The notes under the pieces are model-generated. The model was not told the DNA's origin. It saw nothing but the letters and a program-made list of their open reading frames with translations, and did not search any database. Positions 23,251 to 34,055 of a DNA stretch of 64,000 nucleotides are shown here, in pieces (the first letter of the stretch is position 1; the number at the start of each line of letters is the position of its first letter). Source of the stretch: Chloranthus sessilifolius (lineage: Eukaryota; Streptophyta; Magnoliopsida; Chloranthales; Chloranthaceae); assembly GCA_021018995.1 (NCBI GenBank), contig CM037587.1:87417251-87481250 (forward strand). The letters run 5' to 3'. The translations under genes and the position numbers were made by a program.

Positions 23251-23679
23251 ACTCTACAACATTAATCATGTTATATATATTTCACTGATTATTTATTATT
23301 TTGAAACAAGCATGTATAATTTATTGTCAGATAACTTGTTTCAATGACACAAAAAAGTCATTTGGAACGGGTAAGGACACTTTCGATAGAACTACGTGAT
23401 CTCCTAGTAAGTGATTATTTATTTTTTTGACTTTTTTGCCCTTCGTTTGATGGGTCAAAGATAAGGTAACGCCCAACCGACTTGGTGCATTGATTTTAGG
23501 CATCTTTGACCACTTGTTTAACGGTGGATATGCATCGGATAGAGCCCAAATTTTTTTGGTAATACCTGATCATTATTATCCAAGTTACCGTCACACCCGA
23601 TCCTTGTGATTGATGTCACGTGGTGCCCAAATGGTCTGGTTGTAGCGTTTTTTGCTACAATCAGTTGTATAGTCTCGGT

Positions 23680-23683
<4 letters not shown>

Positions 23684-23724
<41 letters not shown>
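23684..23724. repeat. (AT)n microsatellite
   Basis: AT dinucleotide run. Confidence 0.95.
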
Positions 23725-23725
<1 letters not shown>

Positions 23726-23786
23726 CGAGATTGATGAATGGATTCTTGAAAATGAGGACTTAAAGAAAGTGAGCCATGGTTGGACA

Positions 23787-24217
23787 CATGGGTCAAAATC
23801 TCGATTTTCTGGTACGTATCGGCCAGCTCCAAAACCGGTACAAACTCCATATCGGTTTTAGACGATACATTGTTATGTATCAGCCATGGATCAAAATTTC
23901 GTCCGATACCAATACGCATCGGACGATACGTATCGGTATTGGACCTGAACGATGCGGTACATTCAAAGTGCCATATCATTCATATATATGAAAAGTACTG
24001 AACGATACATTCAATGTATCGTTCAGTATCGTTCGATACCGATACGTATCGGTTTTGAGCTCGAACGATACGTATCGGAATGACGAAATTTTGACCCTTG
24101 GTATCAGCCGATACATACCAAAATATATGGGTTGATACACAATATATTGACCCAGTCTGCTTTGAAACCGATGCTATCAGACTATCCATATCAGTTTCGT
24201 CCGGTATTTTGACCCAT
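23787..24217. mobile_element. hAT-type MITE (CATGG family), outer copy
   Basis: Ends CATGGGTCAAAATCTCG and TTTTGACCCAT, flanked by GTTGGACA at 23779-23786 and 24218-24225. It contains a second MITE of the same family at 23885-24100. Confidence 0.8.
23885..24100. mobile_element. hAT-type MITE (CATGG family), nested inner copy
   Basis: Ends CATGGATCAAAATTTCG and CGAAATTTTGACCCTTG. An exact 8-bp duplication GTATCAGC flanks it (23877-23884, 24101-24108). Its sequence is close to the copy at 26645-26874. Confidence 0.9.
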
Positions 24218-25013
24218 GTTGGACAATATAGGTGCCACAAGGGAGTTTTATAGATCTGTTGATACATATCAGTTTCGTGCTGGTCATTCTTCTTCCTGAA
24301 GTTTTTCGATCTGACATCTCCTTCTATGAGTTTCAAGGCCGTCCTTATGCACTGGTGGAATTTTATAGATCCACATGTTTTTAAGATTTTGACATCTCTA
24401 GGATACAGCACATGAAACAGAGGTAATCATTTGCATCAGTTTTTCAATGTAAATTTTTTGGATCCTTATTTGTGTGTTTTAGATGTGATTTGAACAAGAT
24501 CCAGTGAATCTCGTTAGGTGCCTCTACCGGTACTTTAGACTGCTATGATTTGTTGGTACAAATTTGTGGACTTTGTTCTCAAAATGATATCTGAAACTAT
24601 TTTACCTTTTGGGCACAAACGGGCATGACAGATCCCTCCTTTAGGGTTTAAGGTGCAATGATTTTCTTTTATCACAGGTCTTCTCAACAGCCCACATTCG
24701 TGTGGCTGGAGATTGTAAACAACAACCTATGTTCAAAAGTGATAACATTATTGAATAATTTTGTGTGAGATTGTCTTTTCAGGGTGTAGTTTACTGAACT
24801 ACCTTTAGGGGGCATAGCTGAAGAATCTGTTTTTTTGGTTGCTTTTCAGTATGTTTGAAGTCCTGTTTCATCTCCAAGTAAAGTTTTAATGTCTTGATTT
24901 CTTTGTCTAATGCATGTATAGGAAATCTTGTATCATATTGTTCCTGCATTTTCGGCAGCTAACCTCCCGGACTCGGTTCGAACTTCATAACTTTCCATTG
25001 TGCAATTGAACAG

Positions 25014-25198
25014 AATCCGCAACCCTTCTAAACAACATAATAAAGAAACATGGAGCTGAAGGAGGAGAAGAGTTGGGTCAGGCGCAATTTGCACAGTTAC
25101 TCCAGCCTGTTCTACAAGACCTTGCAGATGCTCTGGCTGAGAAGCATGTGGTTGTTATTCAGAATATAAAGGTCATTAATGGTTCAAAGCTAAGAAAG
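25014..25198 (+). CDS. EF-hand-like protein, internal exon
   Basis: The exon is bounded by a CAG acceptor (25011-25013) and AAG/GT donor (GT at 25199). It begins with the last two bases of a Glu codon and ends in phase 0. It encodes about 61 residues with LLNNIIKKHGAEGGEELGQA, FAQLLQPVLQDLADALAEKH and NIKVINGSKLRK. The segment is helix-rich and looks like the linker and second helical pair of an EF-hand-like fold; no canonical loop is visible. Joined with its neighbours it makes one continuous frame, which is strong support for the exon calls. Confidence 0.85.
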
Positions 25199-25829
25199 GT
25201 TAATTGTTCTGATCATTTACTTTTTTTTTTTGTCTGTTGGTTCTTTATACACACCTAATTGTTTTTTGTCTGTTGGTTCTTAATTTTCATATTAACCAAT
25301 ACTATTTAAGTACCCTTGGTTGACATGTACTTGTTTAATGAATTTAATGCATTTCCGATTCTAATTTTAGTAACCTTAACAGATACTGTTAACAAATAGA
25401 ATATCTTCTAAAAAAAATAATCTTTAAAGTGTTGCTGCTGGAAGCATATCTTCTCATTAATAAATGGGTCACTAAGTAATTCCTGGGTGTTATTCAGGTT
25501 AATCCCAAACCTGCCTGGCTCCGACCATTTAAGCACAAATAAGATGGACCCAAGCTTGATTTTTATGTGCAAATGATAAACCGGTCCAAAGAAGATCTTT
25601 TGGTCTTTACTTTGGCTCATTTTCACCTAATTATTGGCTCACTTCAAAATAGAGTTGATTTTTCTTGACCAACCAGTTAATAATAAATTTGTAGAAAATT
25701 CAAATTAAACAGGAAATTCAAGCTTAGTGGAAGTGACCCCACCTCCACCCAGCTAATACAACTACCAGTCCCTGAGTTGGCTTTTTTGGTCTTCTCCCGT
25801 CCAATAACGCAGTCCTTGATTGAGTTTTT

Positions 25830-26270
25830 CTAACCCTCAATTGAGGAAGATTTCCCATTGAATGCCCTTCTGTTCCTTTTGTTCCACAAGCTCCATAAGA
25901 TAGCAGTTGTAGTCACCTTCCACATCAGCCTGCCAGTTTCCTTAGATGGCCCATACCCCAAGAAGCAGGTAGGTCCCCACAAGTTCGTAGGAAGCACCAT
26001 CATACCTGAAATAGATCGACAAAGAATGTCCCAATCTGGTATGCCACATGTCACGGTCGTGTCTACTCCATGCACATGGCGTACAATCGTGCCCCACATT
26101 ACAAGTCTTATGGCCCCATCATATACACCAAGATGCGGGTAACTCCCCACAAGTTCTTTGGAAGCATCATCATACCTGAAATAAGTCGACAAAGAATGTC
26201 CCAATCTGGTATGCCACATGTCATGGTCGTGTCTACTCCATGCACATGGCGTACAACCGTGCCCAAGCTT
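25830..26270 (-). pseudogene. LINE 3' fragment
   Basis: The minus-strand frame ends with MWKVTTTAILWSLWNKRNRR and FNGKSSS, the C-terminal signature found after the reverse transcriptase in plant L1-type LINEs. The upstream part is disturbed by an internal tandem duplication of 170 bp period. Confidence 0.65.
25975..26265. repeat. tandem duplication, 170-bp period
   Basis: 25975-26096 and 26145-26265 are nearly the same, with several substitutions. Both lie in the LINE fragment. Confidence 0.9.
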
Positions 26271-26376
26271 GTTGATGTGTACCTAGCAATTTTGTAAAGT
26301 TGGTGTATTTCAAACAAGCAGGTTTGACGTTCTGCTATTTTTCAAGGGTTTGTAATTTTCCCTTATGTATGCTGAT

Positions 26377-27032
26377 TGTAGCTCAGTGTCTACAACCATG
26401 CTACTGTGAGGAACTCTAGCCTAAGTGACTGATATTCTCTACATTTACATGACACTATAAAGCATTCAGAAAATCATTGTTGCCTTCGTGTTTGCTTGCT
26501 GTAGTGCTTTGTGTGCTTGCGCCCAGGTCTTGCATGCATATTGCTAATGCTAGGTCGATTTAAGGCTATCTCGCGCCTAAGGATTACAAGGCCTTGGCCT
26601 ACACCATCCCCGACAGCCGGCCAGCTCTCGGAGGAGGTTGCCACCATGGATCAAAATTTCGTCCGATACCGATACGTATCGGACGATACGTATCGGTATT
26701 GGACCTGAACGATACGGTACATTCAAAGTGCCGTATCGTTCATATATATGAAAAGTACTGAACGATACATTCAATGTATCGTTCAGTATTGTTCGATACC
26801 GATACGTATCGTCCAATACGTATCGGTTTTGAGCTCGAACGATACGTATCGGAATGACGAAATTTTGACCCTTGGTTGCCACTATGTGTGCGCTAGCTCG
26901 CTGCCTTCTGAAGTCTTTGCCTTGCCTTGGTTTGAATTTGTTTTCCTCTATTGTGAGCTTTTGGCTGGTTCATGCGAAGTAGGAGGCACATAAATGCTGC
27001 ACTATTGGGGCCCCGTGTGTCAGACCGTGACA
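26377..27032 (+). repeat. gypsy LTR (5'), carrying a MITE
   Basis: Starts TGTAGCTCAGTGTC and ends ACCGTGACA. Without the MITE and its duplication it is about 418 bp, close to the 433 bp LTR at 31697-32129 to which it is similar. A primer-like site TGGTATCATAG follows at 27035. Confidence 0.8.
26645..26874. mobile_element. hAT-type MITE (CATGG family), copy in LTR
   Basis: Ends CATGGATCAAAATTTCG and CGAAATTTTGACCCTTG. An exact 8-bp duplication GTTGCCAC flanks it (26637-26644, 26875-26882). The interior has repeated CGATACGTATCG dyads. Inserted after the LTR was in place. Confidence 0.9.
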
Positions 27033-27089
27033 AGTGGTATCATAGTAGGTTCCGAGTTGTTAGAACCTTGGCCATCCCTAAGATGGCTT

Positions 27090-28560
27090 CAGCTAGTGAG
27101 ACATCAGAACCGATTGAAATAGATGGACGAACAAGAAAAGCCTTGATACCTCGGATGCGATGACTGATCATTTCTAAAAATTGATGACTAATGTAATGCA
27201 GCAACATGAGCGAGTAAGATCCCTCGGGGATAGATTGAGGACCCTTATTGAATCTGTTGAGTCCCTTACGAAGAGACCAGAGGCACATTTGAGATGTTTC
27301 AAGCGCAACTTGAAGATCTTATAGCAAAAATTGTTGTCCTTACGAGGGTGATTGCGACCAGTGGGGATGGTCTAGGAGATGCTCATAGTCAGGTGAGAGT
27401 GCTTGAGCCACGATCTTATGGAGGAATCCGAGATGCCAAGGAGCTTGAGAATTTATTATTTGATATTGAGCTATACTTTCGAGTTGTGCGTCCGGATTCA
27501 GAGGAATCACCATGTATCTTATAGGCGATGCGAGTTGTGGTGGCGCTGTCTATGGCAATATATAGAATGGTCGGTGGGAGTTGAAGAGTCAGTTCCTCCC
27601 TGAAAACGCCGATATGATTGCGCGAAGGAAGGTGAGGCACCTCCAACATAGCGGGATAGTGAGAAAGTACATCAAAGAGTTCACGATACTTATGTTGGAT
27701 ATTCGAGAAGGATAAGTTCCAGTTTATTGATGGCCTTAAGTCGTGGGCTCGGGTTGAGTTAGAGAGTCGGGTGTTCAGTACATGGTCAGTGCAGTGGCCC
27801 TTGCTGAATGCTTGATGGATTATGCTGAATCTGATGCTTCCAAGAAGAAACCTCCCATCAACACCTCGAAGGCCTCGATTACTCCGTAGCCCCCTATAAC
27901 GCCGCAAAAGGGTGCTATTAATTAGTCAACCGAGAAGTTGTAACGAAAGGATAATCATGCGAAGGGCCACGAGAAAAGATCTCATAAAGCCCAAAACTCG
28001 ATGCTTCTATATCGCGAGCCACATAATTGCCAACTGCCCGCAGAATAGGCCCTAAATTCCCTTCAAGCTGCTAACAAGGAGACTACCCCTGTTGAGGAAG
28101 AGAAGCCAAGAATGGGGGCTCGTTATTGAATGTCAGTGAAGGGTAAGGCATTAAGAAGAAGGTTGGCGGGAAAGGGTTGATGTTCGTCAATGTGAACGTA
28201 AATGGGAAGCTCATTTGATATAATGGACAAGGAAGCTACCCACAAATTTATCACCGAACTGGAAGCCTATAGACTTGGATTGAAGCTTGAGCAGGACTCA
28301 AGCAAAATGAAAGCAGTTAACTGAGAAAGAAGGGCTATTTCTAAGAATGTCGCATTGAAGATGGGGGTAGTAGGATTTGGAGTGACCAGAATAATGGCGA
28401 TTACTATGGATGACTTTCAATTCATATTGGGGATAGAATTCCTACATGCTGCTAAAGTTGTCTGTCTTACCCTGCTTGTTCGTCATTTCGAGCCTTTAGG
28501 AGAAGTGCAGTAATGGTTCACCGAACGTTGTCCTTCAGATAACTTATTTTAATCCGGTGA
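27090..28560 (+). pseudogene. gypsy gag and protease remains
   Basis: Plus-strand frames give VRVLEPRSYGGIRDAKELEN and LFDIELYFRVVRPDSEES (gag N-terminal core), then FLPENADMIARRKVRHLQHS and KFQFIDGLK (gag core), a damaged CCHC knuckle near 27990 where the second Cys is replaced, and a protease segment near 28185-28460 (KGLMFVNVNVNGK; THKFITELEAYRLGLKLEQD; FQFILGIEFLHAAK). The protease Asp-Thr-Gly box is not preserved: the frame reads DIMDKEATH. RT, RNase H and integrase are missing. Confidence 0.8.
27841..27970. repeat. inverted duplicate, left arm
   Basis: 130 bp that reappear inverted at 29510-29640 with about one mismatch. It belongs to the gag region of the gypsy remnant. Confidence 0.9.
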
Positions 28561-29094
28561 ATGAAGTGGTTGTTTAGTGGTCGCCACTTGTTGAATAGTC
28601 ATAACCAGGATGTTGATTTTGTGTTGATCATCTCTTTTTGCGTGAAAAATGTGGGATTTCTTATTCTATCTAGGTCGGCCAAGACAAAATAGCTTTAGCT
28701 AAAAGGCTGCAAGCTAAATGTTTAGTAGTGAAGAAAGTTTAGTAGTGAAGAAAAATATAAATAGATTTGGGCCAAAGTTATCTTTTGGAGAGGATCAATT
28801 AGTGCTTTTGCATCTAGTCCCGCTTAGTCCCTTTAGCGCAAAATTGGTCTAAAGGTTATCTTTTATGCAAGGAAATGATGACTAAATTATAAATTTAAAG
28901 AAATTTTACTTGAATTTAAAAGAAACTTTAGTTGATAGTTACGAACCGGAGGACCTCTTTTAAACTTCTACCATTACCTTGGCTTTGAAGAGGGATTCCT
29001 TGGGGAAGCTCGAGCAAAATTGTGACTCCTTCGGTCTTTGAGGTTATATGACAATTCTAATGCTCGAGAAATCCAAAAAATTGATTATGGAAAG

Positions 29095-29271
29095 CATGGT
29101 TCAAAATTTCAGCCGAAATCCCCACCGAAACCGAAGTCCTAAATTTCGGTTTTCAAAGTACTGCGGGGAAGATTTTGGTCGAAATTCAAAATTTTGAACC
29201 GAAATTTTGGTTCAAAATTTCGGTTTCGGTCATGACTGAAACCGAAACGAAATCCAGTTTTTTGATCCTTG
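29095..29271. mobile_element. hAT-type MITE (CATGG-TTC subgroup)
   Basis: Ends CATGGTTCAAAATTTC and TTTTTTGATCCTTG. An exact 8-bp duplication ATGGAAAG flanks it (29087-29094, 29272-29279). The interior repeats GAAATTTCGG blocks. Confidence 0.9.
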
Positions 29272-29509
29272 ATGGAAAGACTCTGAGGCTTCAACTTCTC
29301 AAAGTTGTAAGTTCTAGGGATGATGAAATGATGGAATGGGGGGAATATTTATAGCTTCCCGAGTTAGTTAGAAGTGACGAGGTGTCCCCTATGATTCGGG
29401 CTGCCAATTAGGCCATTAGAGAGAATCTTGGGGTAAAAATCTCAAGATTATATCAGAATCGGGCGTGTTTATCAAGTAAATTAAGTAACATATAACAAAG
29501 TGGTGCTAA

Positions 29510-29640
29510 GTGGCCCTTCGCATGATTATCCTTTCGTTACAACTTCTCGGTTGACTAATTAATAGCACCCTTTTGCGGCGTTATGGGGGGCTACGGAGTA
29601 ATCGAGGCCTTCGAGGTGTTGATGGGAGGTTTCTTCTTGC
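29510..29640. repeat. inverted duplicate, right arm
   Basis: Inverted copy of 27841-27970. The 1.5 kb between the arms includes the protease remains and a MITE. Confidence 0.9.
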
Positions 29641-30239
29641 ATGTTGTTCATTTAGCGTCATATTTTTTGGTGTTTCGTCTATTATAACAAACTTAAATTG
29701 TCTCGTGCAAATCAAAGAGATGAGGTGTAATAAGGAGGAAAAACAGTCAAACAAAATTGATAGGAATTATAAATTAATTGTAACTCGTATCTTTGATTCT
29801 TGAAGTGATTCTTCCCCCTTTACTTGAAGAATGATGGATTGCCAATGAAAATTGAAGCTCTTTGCTTAATTAACTACAAAATATTGCAAAAGAAATTATC
29901 AACAAAGATTTAAAAAGAGAGAGAGAGAAAGAGAACACTAAAAACTCAAAAAAGAGACCAAAGAGACCCAAATTATACATTGGATGGATGTGGTATGGAT
30001 TAGGGAGAGGAACCCCCCATTTATATGCTTTGGGGAGGCCTAAAAAGAAAAAGAAAAAAAAAAAGCTCCAACGAACATAAAACCGTTGAAGGTGTATGCC
30101 ATCGCATACACTATATGCGATGGCATACTTTATCTGTCGCCTATGCCATCATGGCATATGCGACAAGAGGAGTTGGATTGGCATATGCGATCGCATATGG
30201 TAACATTGGTCAAGGATAAATTTCAAAATACATTGATTG
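29641..30239. other. AT-rich spacer with a perfect 18-bp palindrome
   Basis: No coding signature. A cluster of GCATATGCGATGGCATA-like words at 30095-30200 includes the perfect palindrome CATATGCGATCGCATATG at 30182-30199. Confidence 0.6.
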
Positions 30240-31190
30240 CTCTGATAGATTTCTCTGCTCAGCTGAGTGGATAGATCTCTTCCCAAATTCTGAGGTGAAA
30301 GGCTGGCCAAATACGGTCTTTGTTCGTAAACCGATCCTACTAAGCCTTCAATGTATCAGGGAAGGAGGGCCTTACCCTTTCCGAAAAATATGGTTGAAGA
30401 ATGATGATTTCAGAAAGAGTATCGGAATGGTGGAATGAGGGGGGTATTTCAGGGTCCCCCACTTTTGTTCTATCTTCCAAAAAAAAAAAATTGAAGGGGA
30501 TGATTAAATTCTGGAACAAGTTGTTTGGTAATGTCTCCCTAATCAAGAAGCATATTCTCACGTTGAACAAGATTTTTTATGTTTTTGAGGAGTGCGGTCT
30601 CATTAAGAGAAAGATATTCACAAAGCCCTAAGAATGGCCTACAAGGCTACAATCAGATGTGCCTTGAAGAAGAGGCTCTTTGGAAGAAAAAGTCTAAAGT
30701 GCATTGGCTTCTGAAAGGAGATGGCAATACGAAATTCGTCCATATAATCGCTAATGGAAGGAGGGCTAGGAATCAAATCACGAAGTTGGAGGTGGAGGAT
30801 GTCATGGAAAAGGTGTATGATTGGGTTAATTGGGGTTTCTTGCAATACCTTTTGAGCAGAAAAGGGTTTGGTTAGAATTAGTTGAAATGGATTAGAGGCT
30901 GCTATGTGTCTCCATTCTCGTTAATGGTTGGCTGAAAGGTTATTTTTGGAGTTCGAGGAGAGATCCTGGGGTGATTTTCAAGATTGACATGGAAAAGGCA
31001 TATGATTGGGCTGATTGGGGTTTCTTGCAGTATCTTTTGAGCAGAATAGGGTTTGGTTAGAACTGGTTGAAATGGATTAGAGGCTGTTATGCGTTTGCAA
31101 GGTTCTCCATTATTGTTAATGGTTGTCTGAAAGGTTATTTTCGCAGTTCCCTTCAGAGGCTTTTTGAAGGGACTCTTTGACATTCTTACT
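30240..31190 (+). pseudogene. L1-type LINE reverse-transcriptase fragment
   Basis: Plus-strand frames show the segment between endonuclease and RT (FWNKLFGNVSLIKKHILTLN; EEALWKKKSKVHWLLKGDGN; TKFVHIIANGRRARNQITKL) and then RT motif A ([20 protein letters not shown]). The motif A block occurs twice (about 30803-30890 and 30988-31080), so the fragment was duplicated or recombined internally. The catalytic FADD motif is not seen. It is plainly broken. Confidence 0.8.
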
Positions 31191-31270
31191 AAAGATGTTG
31201 GCGGAAAGACTCTTTGACATCACCTCTAAGTTGGGCATGACAGATATACATGCTCCAACTTCAAGGGGAG

Positions 31271-31470
31271 TGTTGGTGTGCCCTTAGTATTGGCTTCTTG
31301 GTTGGTGTGTGTGTTACTCTATGTAAGTGTGGGTGTGTTTAGATAGTGTGTGGGTATCAATGACAATTTCTAAATGATATAAATATCAATGATACGTGGG
31401 TTTGAGGCTAAGCAACACCACCCTAATTTCTCCAAACGTCTTCTTCTTCTTCCTCTTCCAAACCCTAATC
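31271..31470 (+). repeat. copia-type 3' LTR, start
   Basis: A polypurine tract AAGGGGAG (31263-31270) precedes TGTTGGTGTGCCC, the usual copia 3' LTR junction. The right edge is unclear and merges with the tandem duplication that follows. Confidence 0.55.
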
Positions 31471-31766
31471 TAATCTACTTAAGTTTGTATTCTTTTTGCT
31501 CTATGTTAGTAAAATTCTGCCCTTTACCGATCTATATATATATATAGGTTGTAGCTCAGTGTCCACGGAACCGTGCTACTGTGCACTGAGGGTGTTGGTA
31601 TTCTCGACCTGTAATCTACTTAAGTTTGTATTCTTTTTGCTCTATGTTAGCAAAATTCTGCCCTTTACCGATCAATATATATATATATATATTGGTTGTA
31701 GCTCAGTGTCCACGGAACCGTGCTACTGTGCACCACTCTAGCCTGAGGGTGTCGGAATTCTCGACC
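31471..31766. repeat. tandem duplication, 141-bp period
   Basis: 31471-31611 and 31612-31766 share the series TAATCTACTTAAGTTTG, an AT run, and the first part of the gypsy LTR (GTAGCTCAGTGTCCACGG). The second copy runs into the complete LTR. Confidence 0.85.
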
Positions 31767-32129
31767 TGTACATATCGCTGTAAAGCTTTAATAAAAATAT
31801 TGTCGCCTTCATGTTTGCTTGCTTTTGAGCTGTGTGTGCGTCCGGGTCTTGCGTGCACATTGCTAACTCTAGGTTGCCTTAGGGCCGATATCGCACCTTA
31901 GGACTACGTGGACTTGGTTTACCCATCTCCACTTTGCCGTCCAACTCCATGGGGAGGTTGTCACTATCCGTGCACTGGCTCGCCTTTGTATCTACATTGC
32001 CTTCGAAAGGTCTTTGTGTTGCCTCGGTTTGAATTTGGTTGCCTCAATTGTGAGCTTTCGGCTGGTTCATGCGAAGTAGGAGGCGCATGAACGATGCATG
32101 GTTGGGGCCTTGAGTGATGGACTGTGACA
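31697..32129 (+). repeat. gypsy LTR, second copy of the 26.4 kb family
   Basis: Starts TGTAGCTCAGTGTC and ends GACTGTGACA. It matches 26377-27032 apart from the MITE there. The outer flanks of the two LTRs do not match, so one element with lost duplication, or two separate copies, are both possible. Confidence 0.8.
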
Positions 32130-32774
32130 CAAACACACAAGACAATGAATCAATAGATGCTCAACTGACTCTGCACTAATGGTTCACATGAACATCTCAA
32201 ATTTCAGTAGATGATGCTCAAACTCGCCCTAAGCTTTTCACATGAGTTCATCTGAGGTAGGAATTGGTATGTTATGATGGGAACTAATCACTTTGTAGGC
32301 CCTATAGGTTTAGTATTATCATGGTTATTACAAATGAGTTTTTATCAAGACAAGCATATTCTTATCTTTGTAACAGCACATGCACTGCATCCTGCTGAAT
32401 TTTTTCTCTCCATGAACTGTAATGACAACCTTTGAACTGCAGGTGTCCTAACTTTGTACAAATTCATGGCTATGAATGATCTGTACCCAGGATTTAAAAA
32501 TTACAAAATAGACAATTTATACGCACCAAGTAATGGATCTTCCACCTTAACTATTCCAAGTCAAATTCCCCACAATGAACAATACTGAGCTGTAAATTTG
32601 CTTGAGTTGTAGTATATTTTTGTAAGGATTACCAATCCAGAATATATAAGTCAGATTCTGACTCATTCTACTCTCTGAATTTGCGTCTTGCCAATGACTT
32701 TGTTTACGCTTTATGATTGTGCATTAAAACTCTCATTATTAAGTTCCTACTTATAAAGTAGAAACGAACTGCAG

Positions 32775-33092
32775 GTTTTAGCTAGTGAGGAGATCTTCAA
32801 CGATGTGATAGAGAGAATGTTTCAAGAGCAGAATGCTGATGAAAATGGAAAACCGAGCAGAGAAAAAATAAGGAGATTTCTTGAGCAAAATGGTCTACAG
32901 TTAGGCCTGCCTCCATCCGAAGCCAATGAAGCTGTGGTTCTTCTTTATGATCAGGTATTTGCCAACATTAATAAAGAGAAGAGTGATAAAGGATTAGAGA
33001 AAGGTGAATTCGGGGTGGTCGTCAAGGAAATCCTTGAGACATTCGCACAGCAGCTTGAAGCCAACCCAATTTTCCATGATTTCGAGACTTGA
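32775..33092 (+). CDS. EF-hand-like protein, last coding exon
   Basis: Starts in phase 0 after GCAG and ends at TGA (33090-33092). It encodes 105 residues including EEIFNDVIERMFQEQNADEN, QNGLQLGLPPSEANEAVVLL and QLEANPIFHDFET. A loop-like acidic stretch NADENGKPSREK may be a second degenerate EF-hand. Together the three exons give 231 residues in one open frame. No transmembrane segment is seen, so a soluble protein is likely. Role unknown; calcium sensing is an inference from the family and weakened by the non-standard loops. Possible polyadenylation words (AATGAA) lie near 33188. Confidence 0.88.
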   Translation, partial: VLASEEIFNDVIERMFQEQNADENGKPSREKIRRFLEQNGLQLGLPPSEANEAVVLLYDQVFANINKEKSDKGLEKGEFGVVVKEILETFAQQLEANPIFHDFET

Positions 33093-33738
33093 GGCACATG
33101 TGTTTTTTTTTCTAATTTTTTTTTAGACTGTTGTTGTTTCAACACGTTACCCATATGAGGTGTTCCTGTTTATATGTTTCTCTATGTAATGAAATTTCAA
33201 ATTTCAAATTTTATCACTGAAGTTTTAAGGAGCTAATACATTTTACTGTTGCATAGACAAGCTGTTTCTTTGGCATATATTATATAATCACTGTTTTCAT
33301 TCTTTGCACCTGGCTTTCTACTTTCTGTTTTTGAAATGAAAATTATAATCCAATTTTATTTCATTAATCTCAAGTGGAGCCTATGGCTGTAGAAATTTTA
33401 GCTAATTGTCCATCTCAATTTTGGCCGTACAAGGATGGCTAAGGAAATTCTGCCCTCAAGCTATTTGAGCCACCAATATATCTTCCTTGAAACTGAAAGT
33501 CTCCATTCCATACTCTCTCTCCGCTGTCTCACAAGCCATCTCGTTTTTTTCCTTTCTTTATATCAGTAGCACAACAGGTCATCCTTGGCTCAACTGAAGG
33601 GGAAGATATCATAGAACCCCCACTAAGGTATTTTCAACTACATATTTAGACCATTTCACTAAGATGGTCTTGTTGCCTGAAGGAACCTCAAAATTTAGTG
33701 TTTAACTTCAATGAATTTTTATGTAGCTTACTTGAAAC
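33093..33738. other. 3' untranslated and flanking region of the EF-hand gene
   Basis: T-rich stretch with AATGAAATT words near 33187-33205 that could direct polyadenylation. No further feature seen. Confidence 0.4.
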
Positions 33739-34055
33739 CAATGTTACCTGATTCGATGGTTTGTTCGGTTCGAATACGGGTTCATAATTCGCGGTTCGTG
33801 ACATCCGAGCGAACTGATTCCCTAGGGGTAGGGTGAGTTTTAAATAAGAAATAAAAAATATTTTAATAGATTTTAAGTTTAATAACATTTAAACTTTAGA
33901 TTTATACACTCAGACGTAGTGGACAGGGATTGAATCCTGTCAAACGATCTTTTTGGCATTTAAAAAACAAAAACTCTGTTGGCCGGTTCGCTCATCCTGA
34001 GTGAACCGAACCGGTGCACGATTTGCTAGGTGATCTAGTGAATTAGGTAACCCTG
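33739..34055. mobile_element. hAT-type MITE, GTTACCT family
   Basis: Ends CAATGTTACCTGATTC and GAATTAGGTAACCCTG are inverted repeats. Flanks CTTGAAAC and GCTGAAAC match at six of eight positions. The interior has CGGTTCG and CGAACCG blocks. Confidence 0.75.

Larger units (their letters stand above)
9417..25013 (+). other. EF-hand gene, 15.6 kb intron
   Basis: Begins GT at 9417 and ends CAG at 25011-25013. The flanking exons join in phase (one base plus two bases of a Glu codon). It holds MITEs, a large inverted pair of hAT relics, two solo LTRs, a copia LTR and a second hAT relic. The stretch 24226-25010 shows no repeat signature and may be original intron. Confidence 0.8.
25199..32774 (+). 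other. EF-hand gene, 7.6 kb intron
   Basis: GT at 25199 and GCAG at 32771-32774. It contains LINE fragments, a gypsy LTR pair with gag and protease remains, a copia 3' LTR and MITEs. The last 640 bp before the exon show no repeat signature. Confidence 0.8.

Noticed and set aside
26377..32129. A single complete gypsy element bounded by the two similar LTRs
   Set aside because: Not accepted as proven: flanks CTGAT and CAAAC do not match, pol is missing and no polypurine tract is seen before the right LTR.
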